Below, piece after piece: positions 35,537 to 43,558 of a DNA stretch of 64,000 nt; the first letter of the stretch is position 1, and each line of letters begins with the position of its first letter. Under the pieces are notes generated by a model. That model saw only the letters and a program-made list of their open reading frames with translations, did not search any database and was not told the DNA's origin. The translations under genes were made by a program, and so were the position numbers. Source of the stretch: Ereboglobus sp. PH5-10 (lineage in GTDB: Bacteria > Verrucomicrobiota > Verrucomicrobiia > Opitutales > Opitutaceae); NCBI RefSeq assembly GCF_029504735.1, contig NZ_JAQFIP010000007.1:62001-126000 (forward strand), given 5' to 3'.

Positions 35537-37996
35537 ATGATCCCGCGCCTCCGCATCATACTCCTCCTCTTTTCACTTTCAGTCCTTCAGCCCTTCAGTC
35601 CTTCAGCCCTTTCAGCGCAATCTCCGCTCGCGCTCACCGGCCCCGAGGTTGTGAAACTCGACTGGGGCACGCGCTCGCTTCAAGTCGCCGACCTCAACGG
35701 CGACGGCCTGCCCGACATCGCCGTCGCGAACAACGACCGCTCCACCATCGAACTCCTTTACCAGCTCAAGCCCGGCGAGCCGCCTCCCCGCGTTCCCGCC
35801 TCGCTCAGCCCCAATCGCTGGGAGCCCGTTGTCGAGGACGCCCGCTTCCGCAAGGCCACCATCACCACCGGTGTCGTCATGTTCGACCTCTGCGCCGGCG
35901 ACCTCAACGGCGACAAACTTCCCGACCTCGTTCACACCGGCTCGCCCCAGGCGCTCACGCTCCGCCTCCAGCAAGCCGATGGCTCGTGGGTTGAGAAAAA
36001 AATCCCCGAGGCCCCCGCGCCCAACCAGCTTGTCGGTTCGCTCAAAATCGCCGACCTCGACGGCGACGGTCGCGCCGATCTCGCCATGCTCGGCAAAAAC
36101 GAACTCGCCGTTTTTTATCAAACGGACGGCGGCGCCCTCGCCGCGCCCGAGCGCTACACTCTTCCCGACAACAACTGCTACGGCCTCGAGGTTTGCGATG
36201 TCGATGGCGACGGGCTCGCGGACCTTGTTTACCTCTGCAACGGCGCGCGCCAGACAGTTCGCGTCCGCCTCCAAACTCCGTCTCGCCAGTTTGGCCCCGA
36301 GCTTTCCTACGAAATCAAGCACTCCCGCTGCACGCTGCAAATCCTGCAACAAGCCGACGCCAAAACCGGCCGCCACGCCATCTTTGCCTTTGCGCAAGAC
36401 GGCACCGGCCAGCTGGAGGAATTCACCCTCAAGCCTGGCGACGCCTCCTCCGGGACCGTCGGGTTCCAGCCGGGCGCCACGCCGCTTCCTTCCCTCAATC
36501 CCCGCATCTTCAGCCCCCGTCCCGGCGCAAAAACCCCCGCCGCCTACGCCATCGGCAATTTCACCGCCGAGCCCAAACCCCGCGCCTCGCTTCCCCAAAA
36601 AACATCCTCGCGTTTTTCCGGCCCCGACATCGTCGTTTCCGATCCCGACGCCGCGCAAATTTATCTCTATGCGCGCCAGCCCGACGGCGGTTTCACCACG
36701 GCAAAAAAATCACCCGTTTTTTCCGACGCGCGCGCCCTCGCCGCGGGCGATTGGTATGACGAAGGCCGCGACGCGCTCTTCATCGGCAGTCCCAAGGAAC
36801 AGGCCGTCGGCGTTTCCCGCCACATTGACGGACGCTTCGAGTATCCCAAGCCGCTTCCCGTTACCGGGCGCCCCCTCGACGTTGCCTACGGTGATTTCGA
36901 CGGTCTTGGGCAAAAACTTCTGGCCGTTCTTCTTGAGAACAAAGGCAAGCGTTCCATCGAACTCTGGTCGCGCGACGGCGACACAGCCAAACTCGAGCAC
37001 ACCATCCCGATCACCAACCTCAAGACCGACCCGCGCGCGCTCCGCCTCCTCGACGCCAACCAGGACGGCAAGCTCGACATCGCCGTATTCACTCCGCTCG
37101 ACGCCATGCGCCTCTACGTGCAGGGAGACGGCCTCGAATTCACCGAGGCCAGCGCCGACTCCGGGTTCCGCCGCAGCCTTGTGGACAAACTCGAATCCTC
37201 CGCGCTCACGCTTGGCGATATCGACGGCGACGGCAAACACGAGCTAGTCACCGCTCATTCCGGGTTTGCCCGCGCACTCCGGCTCGACGCCTCCGGCGGC
37301 CTTCAAGTTATCGAGCAATTCAATGCCCGCGATCCCAACACCGAGGTCGCCGCAGTCCTTGCCATTCCCGACGCGCCCTCGCCCGTCACCGCCTCCGACT
37401 GGCAAAAACCCGGCCTTGGCGCGACGGTGTCCCAATCCAAAACCCAGGGGCCAAAACCCAGGATCACAGTGGTTCTCTACGATCGCAAATCCGAGCAATT
37501 CCAAATCCTGCGTCCCGACGGCGACGGGTTGTATCAAATAGTGGATACGATCCCCGCCGGAAAAATCGAGGTCACGGGGGCCGAGGTTCTTCCCTCCACC
37601 AACGAGGCGTTCATTTTCGGGCGCGACCGCTTCTGGTGGCTCCCGCTGGGACGGCGCGACTTCGCCGCCTCCACGCTTTCCACGCACACCACCGACCTTC
37701 CCGGCATCAGTTATGCCGACATCATCGCCGGCGATCTCGTTGGCGACGGCCGGCCCGAAATCATTTGCGTTGATCCCGCGAAAAACCTTCTCGAAATCCT
37801 GCGCCGCGACGCCGGCGGCATGCGCTGGGACAGCGTCATGCACTTCAAGGTTTTCGAAATCGACCAGCACTATCAGGGCCGTCGCGGCGGGCAGTTAGAG
37901 CCGCGCGAAACCGTGATCGCCGACATCACCGGCGACGGCAAAAAATCAATCCTCCTCCTCGTTCACGACCGCCTGCTCATCTATCCGCAAGAGTGA
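35537..37996 (+). CDS. Exported FG-GAP/VCBS repeat protein
   Basis: 819 aa. A signal peptide is followed by a beta-propeller-type protein with at least eight Ca-binding-like FG-GAP motifs: DLNGDGLPDIAV, DLNGDKLPDLV, DLDGDGRADLAM, DVDGDGLADLVY, DANQDGKLDIAV, DIDGDGKHELVT, DLVGDGRPEIIC, DITGDGKKSILL. Such proteins are extracellular or periplasmic binding scaffolds. The hydrophobic core of the signal peptide (SVLQPFSPSALSA) is encoded by an octamer repeat tract. It is the last gene of the protease/paralogue cluster. Confidence 0.88.
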   Translation: MIPRLRIILLLFSLSVLQPFSPSALSAQSPLALTGPEVVKLDWGTRSLQVADLNGDGLPDIAVANNDRSTIELLYQLKPGEPPPRVPASLSPNRWEPVVEDARFRKATITTGVVMFDLCAGDLNGDKLPDLVHTGSPQALTLRLQQADGSWVEKKIPEAPAPNQLVGSLKIADLDGDGRADLAMLGKNELAVFYQTDGGALAAPERYTLPDNNCYGLEVCDVDGDGLADLVYLCNGARQTVRVRLQTPSRQFGPELSYEIKHSRCTLQILQQADAKTGRHAIFAFAQDGTGQLEEFTLKPGDASSGTVGFQPGATPLPSLNPRIFSPRPGAKTPAAYAIGNFTAEPKPRASLPQKTSSRFSGPDIVVSDPDAAQIYLYARQPDGGFTTAKKSPVFSDARALAAGDWYDEGRDALFIGSPKEQAVGVSRHIDGRFEYPKPLPVTGRPLDVAYGDFDGLGQKLLAVLLENKGKRSIELWSRDGDTAKLEHTIPITNLKTDPRALRLLDANQDGKLDIAVFTPLDAMRLYVQGDGLEFTEASADSGFRRSLVDKLESSALTLGDIDGDGKHELVTAHSGFARALRLDASGGLQVIEQFNARDPNTEVAAVLAIPDAPSPVTASDWQKPGLGATVSQSKTQGPKPRITVVLYDRKSEQFQILRPDGDGLYQIVDTIPAGKIEVTGAEVLPSTNEAFIFGRDRFWWLPLGRRDFAASTLSTHTTDLPGISYADIIAGDLVGDGRPEIICVDPAKNLLEILRRDAGGMRWDSVMHFKVFEIDQHYQGRRGGQLEPRETVIADITGDGKKSILLLVHDRLLIYPQE
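35580..35611 (+). repeat. Octamer tract x4 in a signal-peptide coding region
   Basis: In-phase 8-mers CAGTCCTT, CAGCCCTT, CAGTCCTT, CAGCCCTT. The unit is the same as in the intergenic tract at 3269-3300. Here it is translated as the hydrophobic core of the FG-GAP protein signal peptide. Confidence 0.85.
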
Positions 37997-38081
37997 TGCC
38001 GCAAAACGCCGGCGGATTGCGCCGGGGGGAAATTTTTTGGCCGGGCGTGCCGGAGCATGCCCCGATCAGCGCCCGGGGTTT

Positions 38082-40340
38082 CTACGCCATCGCGAAATCC
38101 ATCTGGCGTTTGGTGCGGTCCACTTTTTTCACAACGACGGTGATGTGCTCGCCAACCTTGAGGTGTTTCTTGGTTTTGCGCCCGACGAAAGCCGTGTTGC
38201 CCGCGTTCGGGAAATAAATGTCGCCCGTAAAACTGTCCTTGTTGATGAAGCCGAAGCTCATCGACTCGGTCAGCTCGATGAAGATACCCGCGCCGCGCAC
38301 ATCGGTGATGACCGCGTCGAACTTGGTTTTCTTTTTCTTGGAGAGTTCGCGCTCGAAAAATTCGAGTGTTTTGATCTTCACGCTCTCACGCTCGGCCTCG
38401 GCGCTGTTGGTTTCGGTGAGGCTGAGGTGCTCGCCGAGCGAGGCCATGCTGCCGGCGCTGTAGCCGAATTTGTAATCGGCGGGAACGGGGTGCCCGGCGT
38501 GCTTGATGAGATAATACGCGAGGACGCGGTGCACGACGAGGTCGGAGTAGCGGCGGATGGGCGAGGTGAAGTGCGTGTAGTCCTTTTTCGCGAGCCCGTA
38601 GTGGCCGTCGGGCGTGGCGCGGTAGCAGGCTTTTTTCAAGCTGCGCAAGAGCTGGCTGCGGAGCACGTAGCCCTGCGGGTGTTTTTCGAGGGCGGCGAGC
38701 ACCTTGACGATTTCCTTGCGCTGCGTGAGGTCGCCGGCCTCGACGCCGGCGGTGGCGAGAACCTTTTGGTATTCGATGAGCTTGTCCTCGTCGGGTTCGT
38801 CGTGCACGCGGTAGAGCGAAACGAGCTTGTGCGCGCGCGTGAGGCGCGCGACGGCCTCGTTGGCGGCGAGCATGAACTCCTCGATGAGCTGGTGGCTTTC
38901 GTCGTTTTCGATGCGCTCGAGCCGGTCGGCGTAGCCTTTCTCATCAACGAAAATTTTCGTTTCGGGCATGTCTAGGTCGAGCGAACCGCGCGCCATGCGT
39001 TCGCGGCGGAGCTTGGCGGCGATTTTCCAGAGGCTGCGCAACCAGTGCTGCAAGTCCACGAGCTCGAGGTCGGTCAGTTCCTTGAGCGCGCGCCCGGTCG
39101 AGCCGGTTTGGTGCGCGGGCGGAACGGGAAGCGCGCGGATTTTCGCAATGCTGTTTTCAAACATGAACGCGTAGGCCTGTTTGTAGGTGAGGCGCTTGCG
39201 CGAGCGGATGACTGTGCTGGCAAAGGTGGTGTTGGTGACGCGGAGTTTTTTGTCGAAGGTGAGGAAGACCGCCTTGCAGAGACGGTCCTGCCCCTCGACG
39301 AGCGAGCAAAGTCCGTTGGAGAGTTTTTGGGGCAGCATCGGAATGACGGTGCCGACGAGGTAGGTGGAGTTGCCCCGGCCCCGCGCCTCGCGATCGAGCG
39401 CGGTGCCGGGGCGCACGTAGTTGGAAACGTCGGCGATGTGGATGCCGACGCGCGTCTCGTCGTTGTCGAGCGTCTCGATGGAGAGCGCGTCGTCGAAATC
39501 CTTCGCGTCGTCGGGGTCGATGGTGAACGTCGGCGTGTCGCGGTAGTCGAGGCGTCCGGGAAGTTGCGTCGCGACGACCTCGGAGGGAAGCGCGGCGACT
39601 TCGCGCTCGACGTCGGCGGGGAACTTCGGGTCGAGGTGGTGTTTTATGAGAATGCCCGCGAGCTCCGCGCCCGGCTCGAAGGTTTTTCCGAGGCATTGCG
39701 TGATTTTGCCCTCGAGCGGTTTGTGGCGCGCGGTCCATTCGGAGAGTGCGACGACGACCTTGTCACCGGGGCCGGGCACGGGCTTGATGCGGCTCGCGGC
39801 GGGATCACCGACGGCGATGTCCTGCACGAAGCGCGGGTCGTCCACGTTGACGTAGAATTTGTTGCGGATGCGCACGAGGTTGCCGACGACGGTGTTGCTG
39901 GCGCGCTCGACGATCGACGCGACGCGGCCCTGCGGCTCGGGCGGGCGGCCGTTGCGCGCGCGCGACATTCGCGGGGAGATTTTTACGAGCACCTTGTCGC
40001 CGTGGAGCGCGACGCCGGTGTCCTCGGGCGCGATTTGGATGGCGGGTTCGTCGATGGCGTTCGCGCCGGCGCGTCCGGGCAGCGGGTCGAGAATGACAAA
40101 CGCCGAGCCGCCCTGCCGGAACATGATTTTGCCCGTGCGCGTGTCGTCCTCGCCCGCAAGCGCGAGGCGGTCGCCCTGCACGTGAACGATGCCGCCCTTG
40201 GAGAGGAGCTGGCGGATTTCAAATTTGAGCGAGTTGCGCTCCTTTTTATTGAGCGCGAGCGAGTGCCCGAGCGCCTTGATGTCCTGCGGCCTGTAATGGC
40301 GCTGGCGCAGATGTGCGAGTATGCGGTCGCGAAGTTTCAT
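38082..40340 (-). CDS. rnr: Ribonuclease R
   Basis: 752 aa. Order: an N-terminal helix-turn-helix-like region, cold-shock OB domains, a catalytic RNB domain with TIDPDDAKDFDDALSIE (the Asp cluster binding Mg) and HIADVSNYVRPGTALDREA, then a C-terminal S1 domain ending in HITVVVKKVDRTKRQMDFAM. A 3'-5' processive exonuclease that degrades structured RNA. The usual Lys-rich tail beyond S1 is missing. It has its own transcription unit, convergent with the FG-GAP gene. Confidence 0.94.
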   Translation of the reverse strand: MKLRDRILAHLRQRHYRPQDIKALGHSLALNKKERNSLKFEIRQLLSKGGIVHVQGDRLALAGEDDTRTGKIMFRQGGSAFVILDPLPGRAGANAIDEPAIQIAPEDTGVALHGDKVLVKISPRMSRARNGRPPEPQGRVASIVERASNTVVGNLVRIRNKFYVNVDDPRFVQDIAVGDPAASRIKPVPGPGDKVVVALSEWTARHKPLEGKITQCLGKTFEPGAELAGILIKHHLDPKFPADVEREVAALPSEVVATQLPGRLDYRDTPTFTIDPDDAKDFDDALSIETLDNDETRVGIHIADVSNYVRPGTALDREARGRGNSTYLVGTVIPMLPQKLSNGLCSLVEGQDRLCKAVFLTFDKKLRVTNTTFASTVIRSRKRLTYKQAYAFMFENSIAKIRALPVPPAHQTGSTGRALKELTDLELVDLQHWLRSLWKIAAKLRRERMARGSLDLDMPETKIFVDEKGYADRLERIENDESHQLIEEFMLAANEAVARLTRAHKLVSLYRVHDEPDEDKLIEYQKVLATAGVEAGDLTQRKEIVKVLAALEKHPQGYVLRSQLLRSLKKACYRATPDGHYGLAKKDYTHFTSPIRRYSDLVVHRVLAYYLIKHAGHPVPADYKFGYSAGSMASLGEHLSLTETNSAEAERESVKIKTLEFFERELSKKKKTKFDAVITDVRGAGIFIELTESMSFGFINKDSFTGDIYFPNAGNTAFVGRKTKKHLKVGEHITVVVKKVDRTKRQMDFAMA

Positions 40341-40668
40341 ATAAATGCGGAATGTGGATTTTCAGGCTGCTTCGTAAGCGGAGTGCGAAAAAGAGGGGGC
40401 GAATGGTTCAGTTATTCACCGGCAAATTTTTTCCGGCCCAACACTCCCGAATGGATGGGGAGGGGTTGGTCCGCCACGGGCGGCGCATGATGAAGATGTC
40501 GTTTGGGTTTCCAAAAGATTGGTGTTGGAGGCAAGGAATCACCTCTCATGCGTTGTTGCCATGAAAATCTTCCCGGCCTGTCGCGAAAGCGAACGGCTGC
40601 CGGGTATCGCGCAAACATTCATGCTGGCAAAAACGGGAGCAATCCTGCTACTGCTTTTTTCATCTGCT
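40341..40668. other. Intergenic region before tRNA-Leu
   Basis: 328 bp between rnr and the tRNA gene, running away from rnr. ORFs crossing it are short and not convincing. It should contain promoters for rnr (leftward) and the tRNA (rightward), but no clear consensus boxes are seen. Confidence 0.4.
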
Positions 40669-40754
40669 GCCCGAGTGGCGGAATGGTAGACGCTGGGGAC
40701 TTAAAATCCCTTGCCTGAAAAGGTGTGCGGGTTCGAGTCCCGCCTCGGGCACCA
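40669..40754 (+). tRNA. tRNA-Leu (UAA)
   Basis: 86 bases including an encoded CCA end. The acceptor stem GCCCGAG/CTCGGGC is perfect. The anticodon loop CTTAAAA has anticodon TAA at 40702-40704, there is a long class II variable arm, and the T-loop GTTCGAG is canonical. Confidence 0.97.
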
Positions 40755-40853
40755 TTTTGGAAGGGTTGTTGCTTCGCGCGGGCGCGCCCAGGCGCCCGAT
40801 CCCACGGCAAGCCGGCGCGCGGGGTTTCGCAAAAAAGATTTGGCGCGGGTTTT

Positions 40854-41849
40854 TTAGAACAGGCCGTTGGCGACGACGCCGACGGCGGTGATGGGGCCGG
40901 AGTCGGCGAAGCCGTCCATGGCGCGATCGACTTTGCGCAACGTCGCCTTGGCGTCGCGCACGAGGTTGTCGTTCGTGATGAGCTGGCCGAAGCTGCTTTC
41001 GTCGCTGTTCATTTTGTTCGTGATGTCGCTGATGTTCTTGACGGCGACTTTCAGGTTTTGCGCGGTGGCCTCGTCGTAGATGAGCGTGCCGATGGCGCCG
41101 CGGCCGCTTTTCACGTCGGCTATGATCGTCTGCGTTTCGCCGATGAAGCCCTTCGCCTCGGTGGCGGCGTTTTTGATTTCGGTGACCGCGGCGAGGAGCT
41201 GGTCGTAGGCCGCCGGGTCGTTGATGAGCTTGGCGAGGGTGCCGTCGCCGGCGCGGATTTTCTCGGTGATTTCGTTGAGGTTCGCGATGGAGGCGTTGAG
41301 GTTGGCGCGGTTTTCGTTGACGAGGTTGTTGACGTTGGTGATGAGGCCGGGCGTGCCGTCGGGGTTGTCGCTGAAGGCGGCGCCGATTTTGCCGACGGCG
41401 ACCTTGATGTCGGCCCCGAGTTCGCCGAGGTCGGACATGATTTTGTTGAAGTCGGGGACTTCGTGCGTGCGGAGGCTGTCGCCGGGCGCGACGGTGCCGG
41501 AGGCGGGGGTGCCGAGGTCGAGCGAGATATAGTTCGAGCCGATGAGGCCGGAGGTGGCGATGGTGGCGACGCAGTCCTTGTGGATGGGGACTTCCTTCTT
41601 GATGCTGAGGACAGCCTCGGCGCGTCCGTTGTTGATGCGCACCGCGGTGACGGCGCCGATGGTCACGCCGGCCATGCGCACTTCGTTGCCGACTTTGAGT
41701 TCGCGGACTGATTTGAAGGGGGCGGTGACTTCGTAGCCGTCCTTCACGTTGAAGCTGCCGGTGTGCAGCGCCTGGAATGTGATCCAGAGCAGCGCGATGC
41801 CGAGGACAAAAAAGATGCCCACGCGGGCGTTTGTTTGAGCTTGGTTCAT
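40854..41849 (-). CDS. mlaD: MCE/MlaD-family lipid-transport protein
   Basis: 331 aa. One N-terminal membrane helix (about 10-28) is followed by an MCE domain at about 38-117 (TAPFKSVRELKVGNEVRMAGV, GLIGSNYISLDLG). A long helical C-terminal tail is rich in LNEITEKIRAGDGTLAKLIN-type repeats, longer than E. coli MlaD (~180 aa). It binds phospholipids in the periplasm and works with MlaF and MlaE. It is the last gene of a minus-strand operon, 53 bp after mlaF. Confidence 0.92.
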   Translation of the reverse strand: MNQAQTNARVGIFFVLGIALLWITFQALHTGSFNVKDGYEVTAPFKSVRELKVGNEVRMAGVTIGAVTAVRINNGRAEAVLSIKKEVPIHKDCVATIATSGLIGSNYISLDLGTPASGTVAPGDSLRTHEVPDFNKIMSDLGELGADIKVAVGKIGAAFSDNPDGTPGLITNVNNLVNENRANLNASIANLNEITEKIRAGDGTLAKLINDPAAYDQLLAAVTEIKNAATEAKGFIGETQTIIADVKSGRGAIGTLIYDEATAQNLKVAVKNISDITNKMNSDESSFGQLITNDNLVRDAKATLRKVDRAMDGFADSGPITAVGVVANGLF

Positions 41850-41902
41850 GGTGAGTTGGTTTGCGTTTGGTGTTTAGAGTTGTGGAAAAGTGGCGGGTCG
41901 CG

Positions 41903-42733
41903 TCACGCGCCCATGGTTTTGTAGCGCGGGTTTTTGAGGTCGATTTTCGGGTGCATGAAGTCGGCGATTTCCGGGTTGTCGGTGTGCTGGAGTTCGCCGG
42001 GCGTGGTGAGCGAGAGGAGTTCGCCGCGCATGAGGATCGCAACGCGGTTCGAGATGGTGAGCGCGAGTTCGCGGTCGTGCGAGACGACGATGCTCGTGAC
42101 TTGATACTGCTCCTTGAGCGTGGCGATGATTTCGCTGATGGTGGCGCTCATCACCGGGTCGAGCTCGGAGGTGGGTTCGTCGTAGAGGAGGAGTTGCGGT
42201 TCCATGACGAGGGCGCGGGCGATGGCGACGCGCTTTTTCATGCCGCCGGAGAGTTCGGCGGGGGACTTGTTGACGGCGTTTTCGAGCGAGAGGATTTTGA
42301 GGGCGCGCATGACGCGGTCGCGTATTTGCGCGTGCGTGCCGATGCGGTGCTCGAGCGGGTAGAGGGCGAGGTTGTCGTAAACGGAGAGCGAGTTGAAGAG
42401 CGCGCCGGCCTGGAAGACGAGCGCGATGGCGAAGCGGTCGCGCGTGTCGGGGTCGTGGGGGTCGTGACCGTTGATGCGGATGGTGCCGGAGGTGGGCTGC
42501 TCGAGTCCGGCGATCTGGCGCAGGAGCACGCTTTTTCCGGAGCCGGAGGGACCCATGATGGTGAAGATTTCGCCGGGCTCGACTTTTAGCGAGATGTCGG
42601 TGAGCACGGTTTGCGGGCCGTATTTTTTGAAGACGTTGGAGACTTCGACGCCCACGGGCGCGCGCGCCTGGCCGATGCTCGCGGGCTGGTGCGGCTCGGA
42701 TTGGAAGCGTTCCTTTTGAATTTCTTTTTTCAT
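41903..42733 (-). CDS. mlaF: Mla-type ABC transporter ATPase
   Basis: 276 aa. Walker A GPSGSGKSVLLRQ, signature LSGGMKKRVAIARAL, Walker B LLYDEPTSELDP, and switch His in VVSHDREL. The M-K-K-R form of the signature is typical of MlaF. It powers phospholipid movement through MlaE. It lies 18 bp downstream of mlaE. A separate mlaB (STAS) gene is not present in the operon. Confidence 0.93.
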   Translation of the reverse strand: MKKEIQKERFQSEPHQPASIGQARAPVGVEVSNVFKKYGPQTVLTDISLKVEPGEIFTIMGPSGSGKSVLLRQIAGLEQPTSGTIRINGHDPHDPDTRDRFAIALVFQAGALFNSLSVYDNLALYPLEHRIGTHAQIRDRVMRALKILSLENAVNKSPAELSGGMKKRVAIARALVMEPQLLLYDEPTSELDPVMSATISEIIATLKEQYQVTSIVVSHDRELALTISNRVAILMRGELLSLTTPGELQHTDNPEIADFMHPKIDLKNPRYKTMGA

Positions 42734-42751
42734 CGTGCGGATGCGTGGTTG

Positions 42752-43510
42752 TCAGGAGCCGCCGAGGGCCTTGGTGATAAAGTAGTCGAGGCCGAGGATC
42801 GCGATGAGCGAATAGACGACCGAGTTGGTGACGGCGAAGCCGATTTCGCGCGGGCCGCCCTTGGTGCGCAGGCCGGTGTTGCACGCGATGAGGATGATGA
42901 CGAAGCCGAAAATCTCGGCCTTGAGGAGGCTGTCGACCATCTTTTGCGTGGTGAGAAAGGCGCTCACGCTTTGAAAATATTCCGCGGGTTCGACGCCGAT
43001 CACGCCGACGTATTTGCAGACGACCGCGCCGCCGATCCAGCCGATGACGATGCCGACCATCGTGAGTATCGGCATGTAGGAGAGGACGGCGAGCAGGCGC
43101 GGCAATACGAGGAATCGCTCAGGCGGAATGTTCATGGTGACGAGCGCGTCCACTTCCTGGTAAACGCGCATCGAGGCGAGCTCGGCGGTGGTGGCGGAGG
43201 CGACGCGGCCGGCGACGAGAATGGCGACAAACACGGGCCCGAGTTCGCGCACGAGCGCCTCGCCGACGAGCGTGCCGATGAGTTGTTTCGCTCCGAAATC
43301 CTGCAAGGTGAGGCCGGCCTGAAGCGCGAGCACGGCGCCGATGAAGAAGCTGAGGATCGACACGATGGGCAGCGACGCGTAGCCGCCTTGAAGCACGTGC
43401 TCGAAGGTGCGTTTGAGGATGCGCGGCGCCTGGGGCAGCATTCGAAAGGCGCGCAGCGCCATGATAACGGCGCCGCCGAGCCAGTCGAAAATTGTGATGA
43501 TGCGGTTCAT
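42752..43510 (-). CDS. mlaE: Mla-type ABC permease
   Basis: 252 aa with five or six helices. Family motif: GTLVGEALVRELGPVFVAIL, then VAGRVASATTAELASMRV. A long N-terminal amphipathic helix is present, as in MlaE. It forms the inner-membrane core of the lipid transporter with MlaF and MlaD. A heptamer repeat tract separates its start from the WPLF protein gene upstream. Confidence 0.93.
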   Translation of the reverse strand: MNRIITIFDWLGGAVIMALRAFRMLPQAPRILKRTFEHVLQGGYASLPIVSILSFFIGAVLALQAGLTLQDFGAKQLIGTLVGEALVRELGPVFVAILVAGRVASATTAELASMRVYQEVDALVTMNIPPERFLVLPRLLAVLSYMPILTMVGIVIGWIGGAVVCKYVGVIGVEPAEYFQSVSAFLTTQKMVDSLLKAEIFGFVIILIACNTGLRTKGGPREIGFAVTNSVVYSLIAILGLDYFITKALGGS

Positions 43511-43515
43511 TGGAA

Positions 43516-43543
43516 ATGCGGAGTTCGGAGTGCGGAATGCGGA
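43516..43543 (+). repeat. Heptamer tract x4 in the mla operon
   Basis: In-phase 7-mers ATGCGGA, GTTCGGA, GTGCGGA, ATGCGGA, followed by ATTTCGGA. It lies in the 48-bp gap between the WPLF gene and mlaE. It has the same consensus, on the opposite strand, as the tract within arnA at 24935. Confidence 0.8.
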
Positions 43544-43558
43544 ATTTCGGAGACGGGG

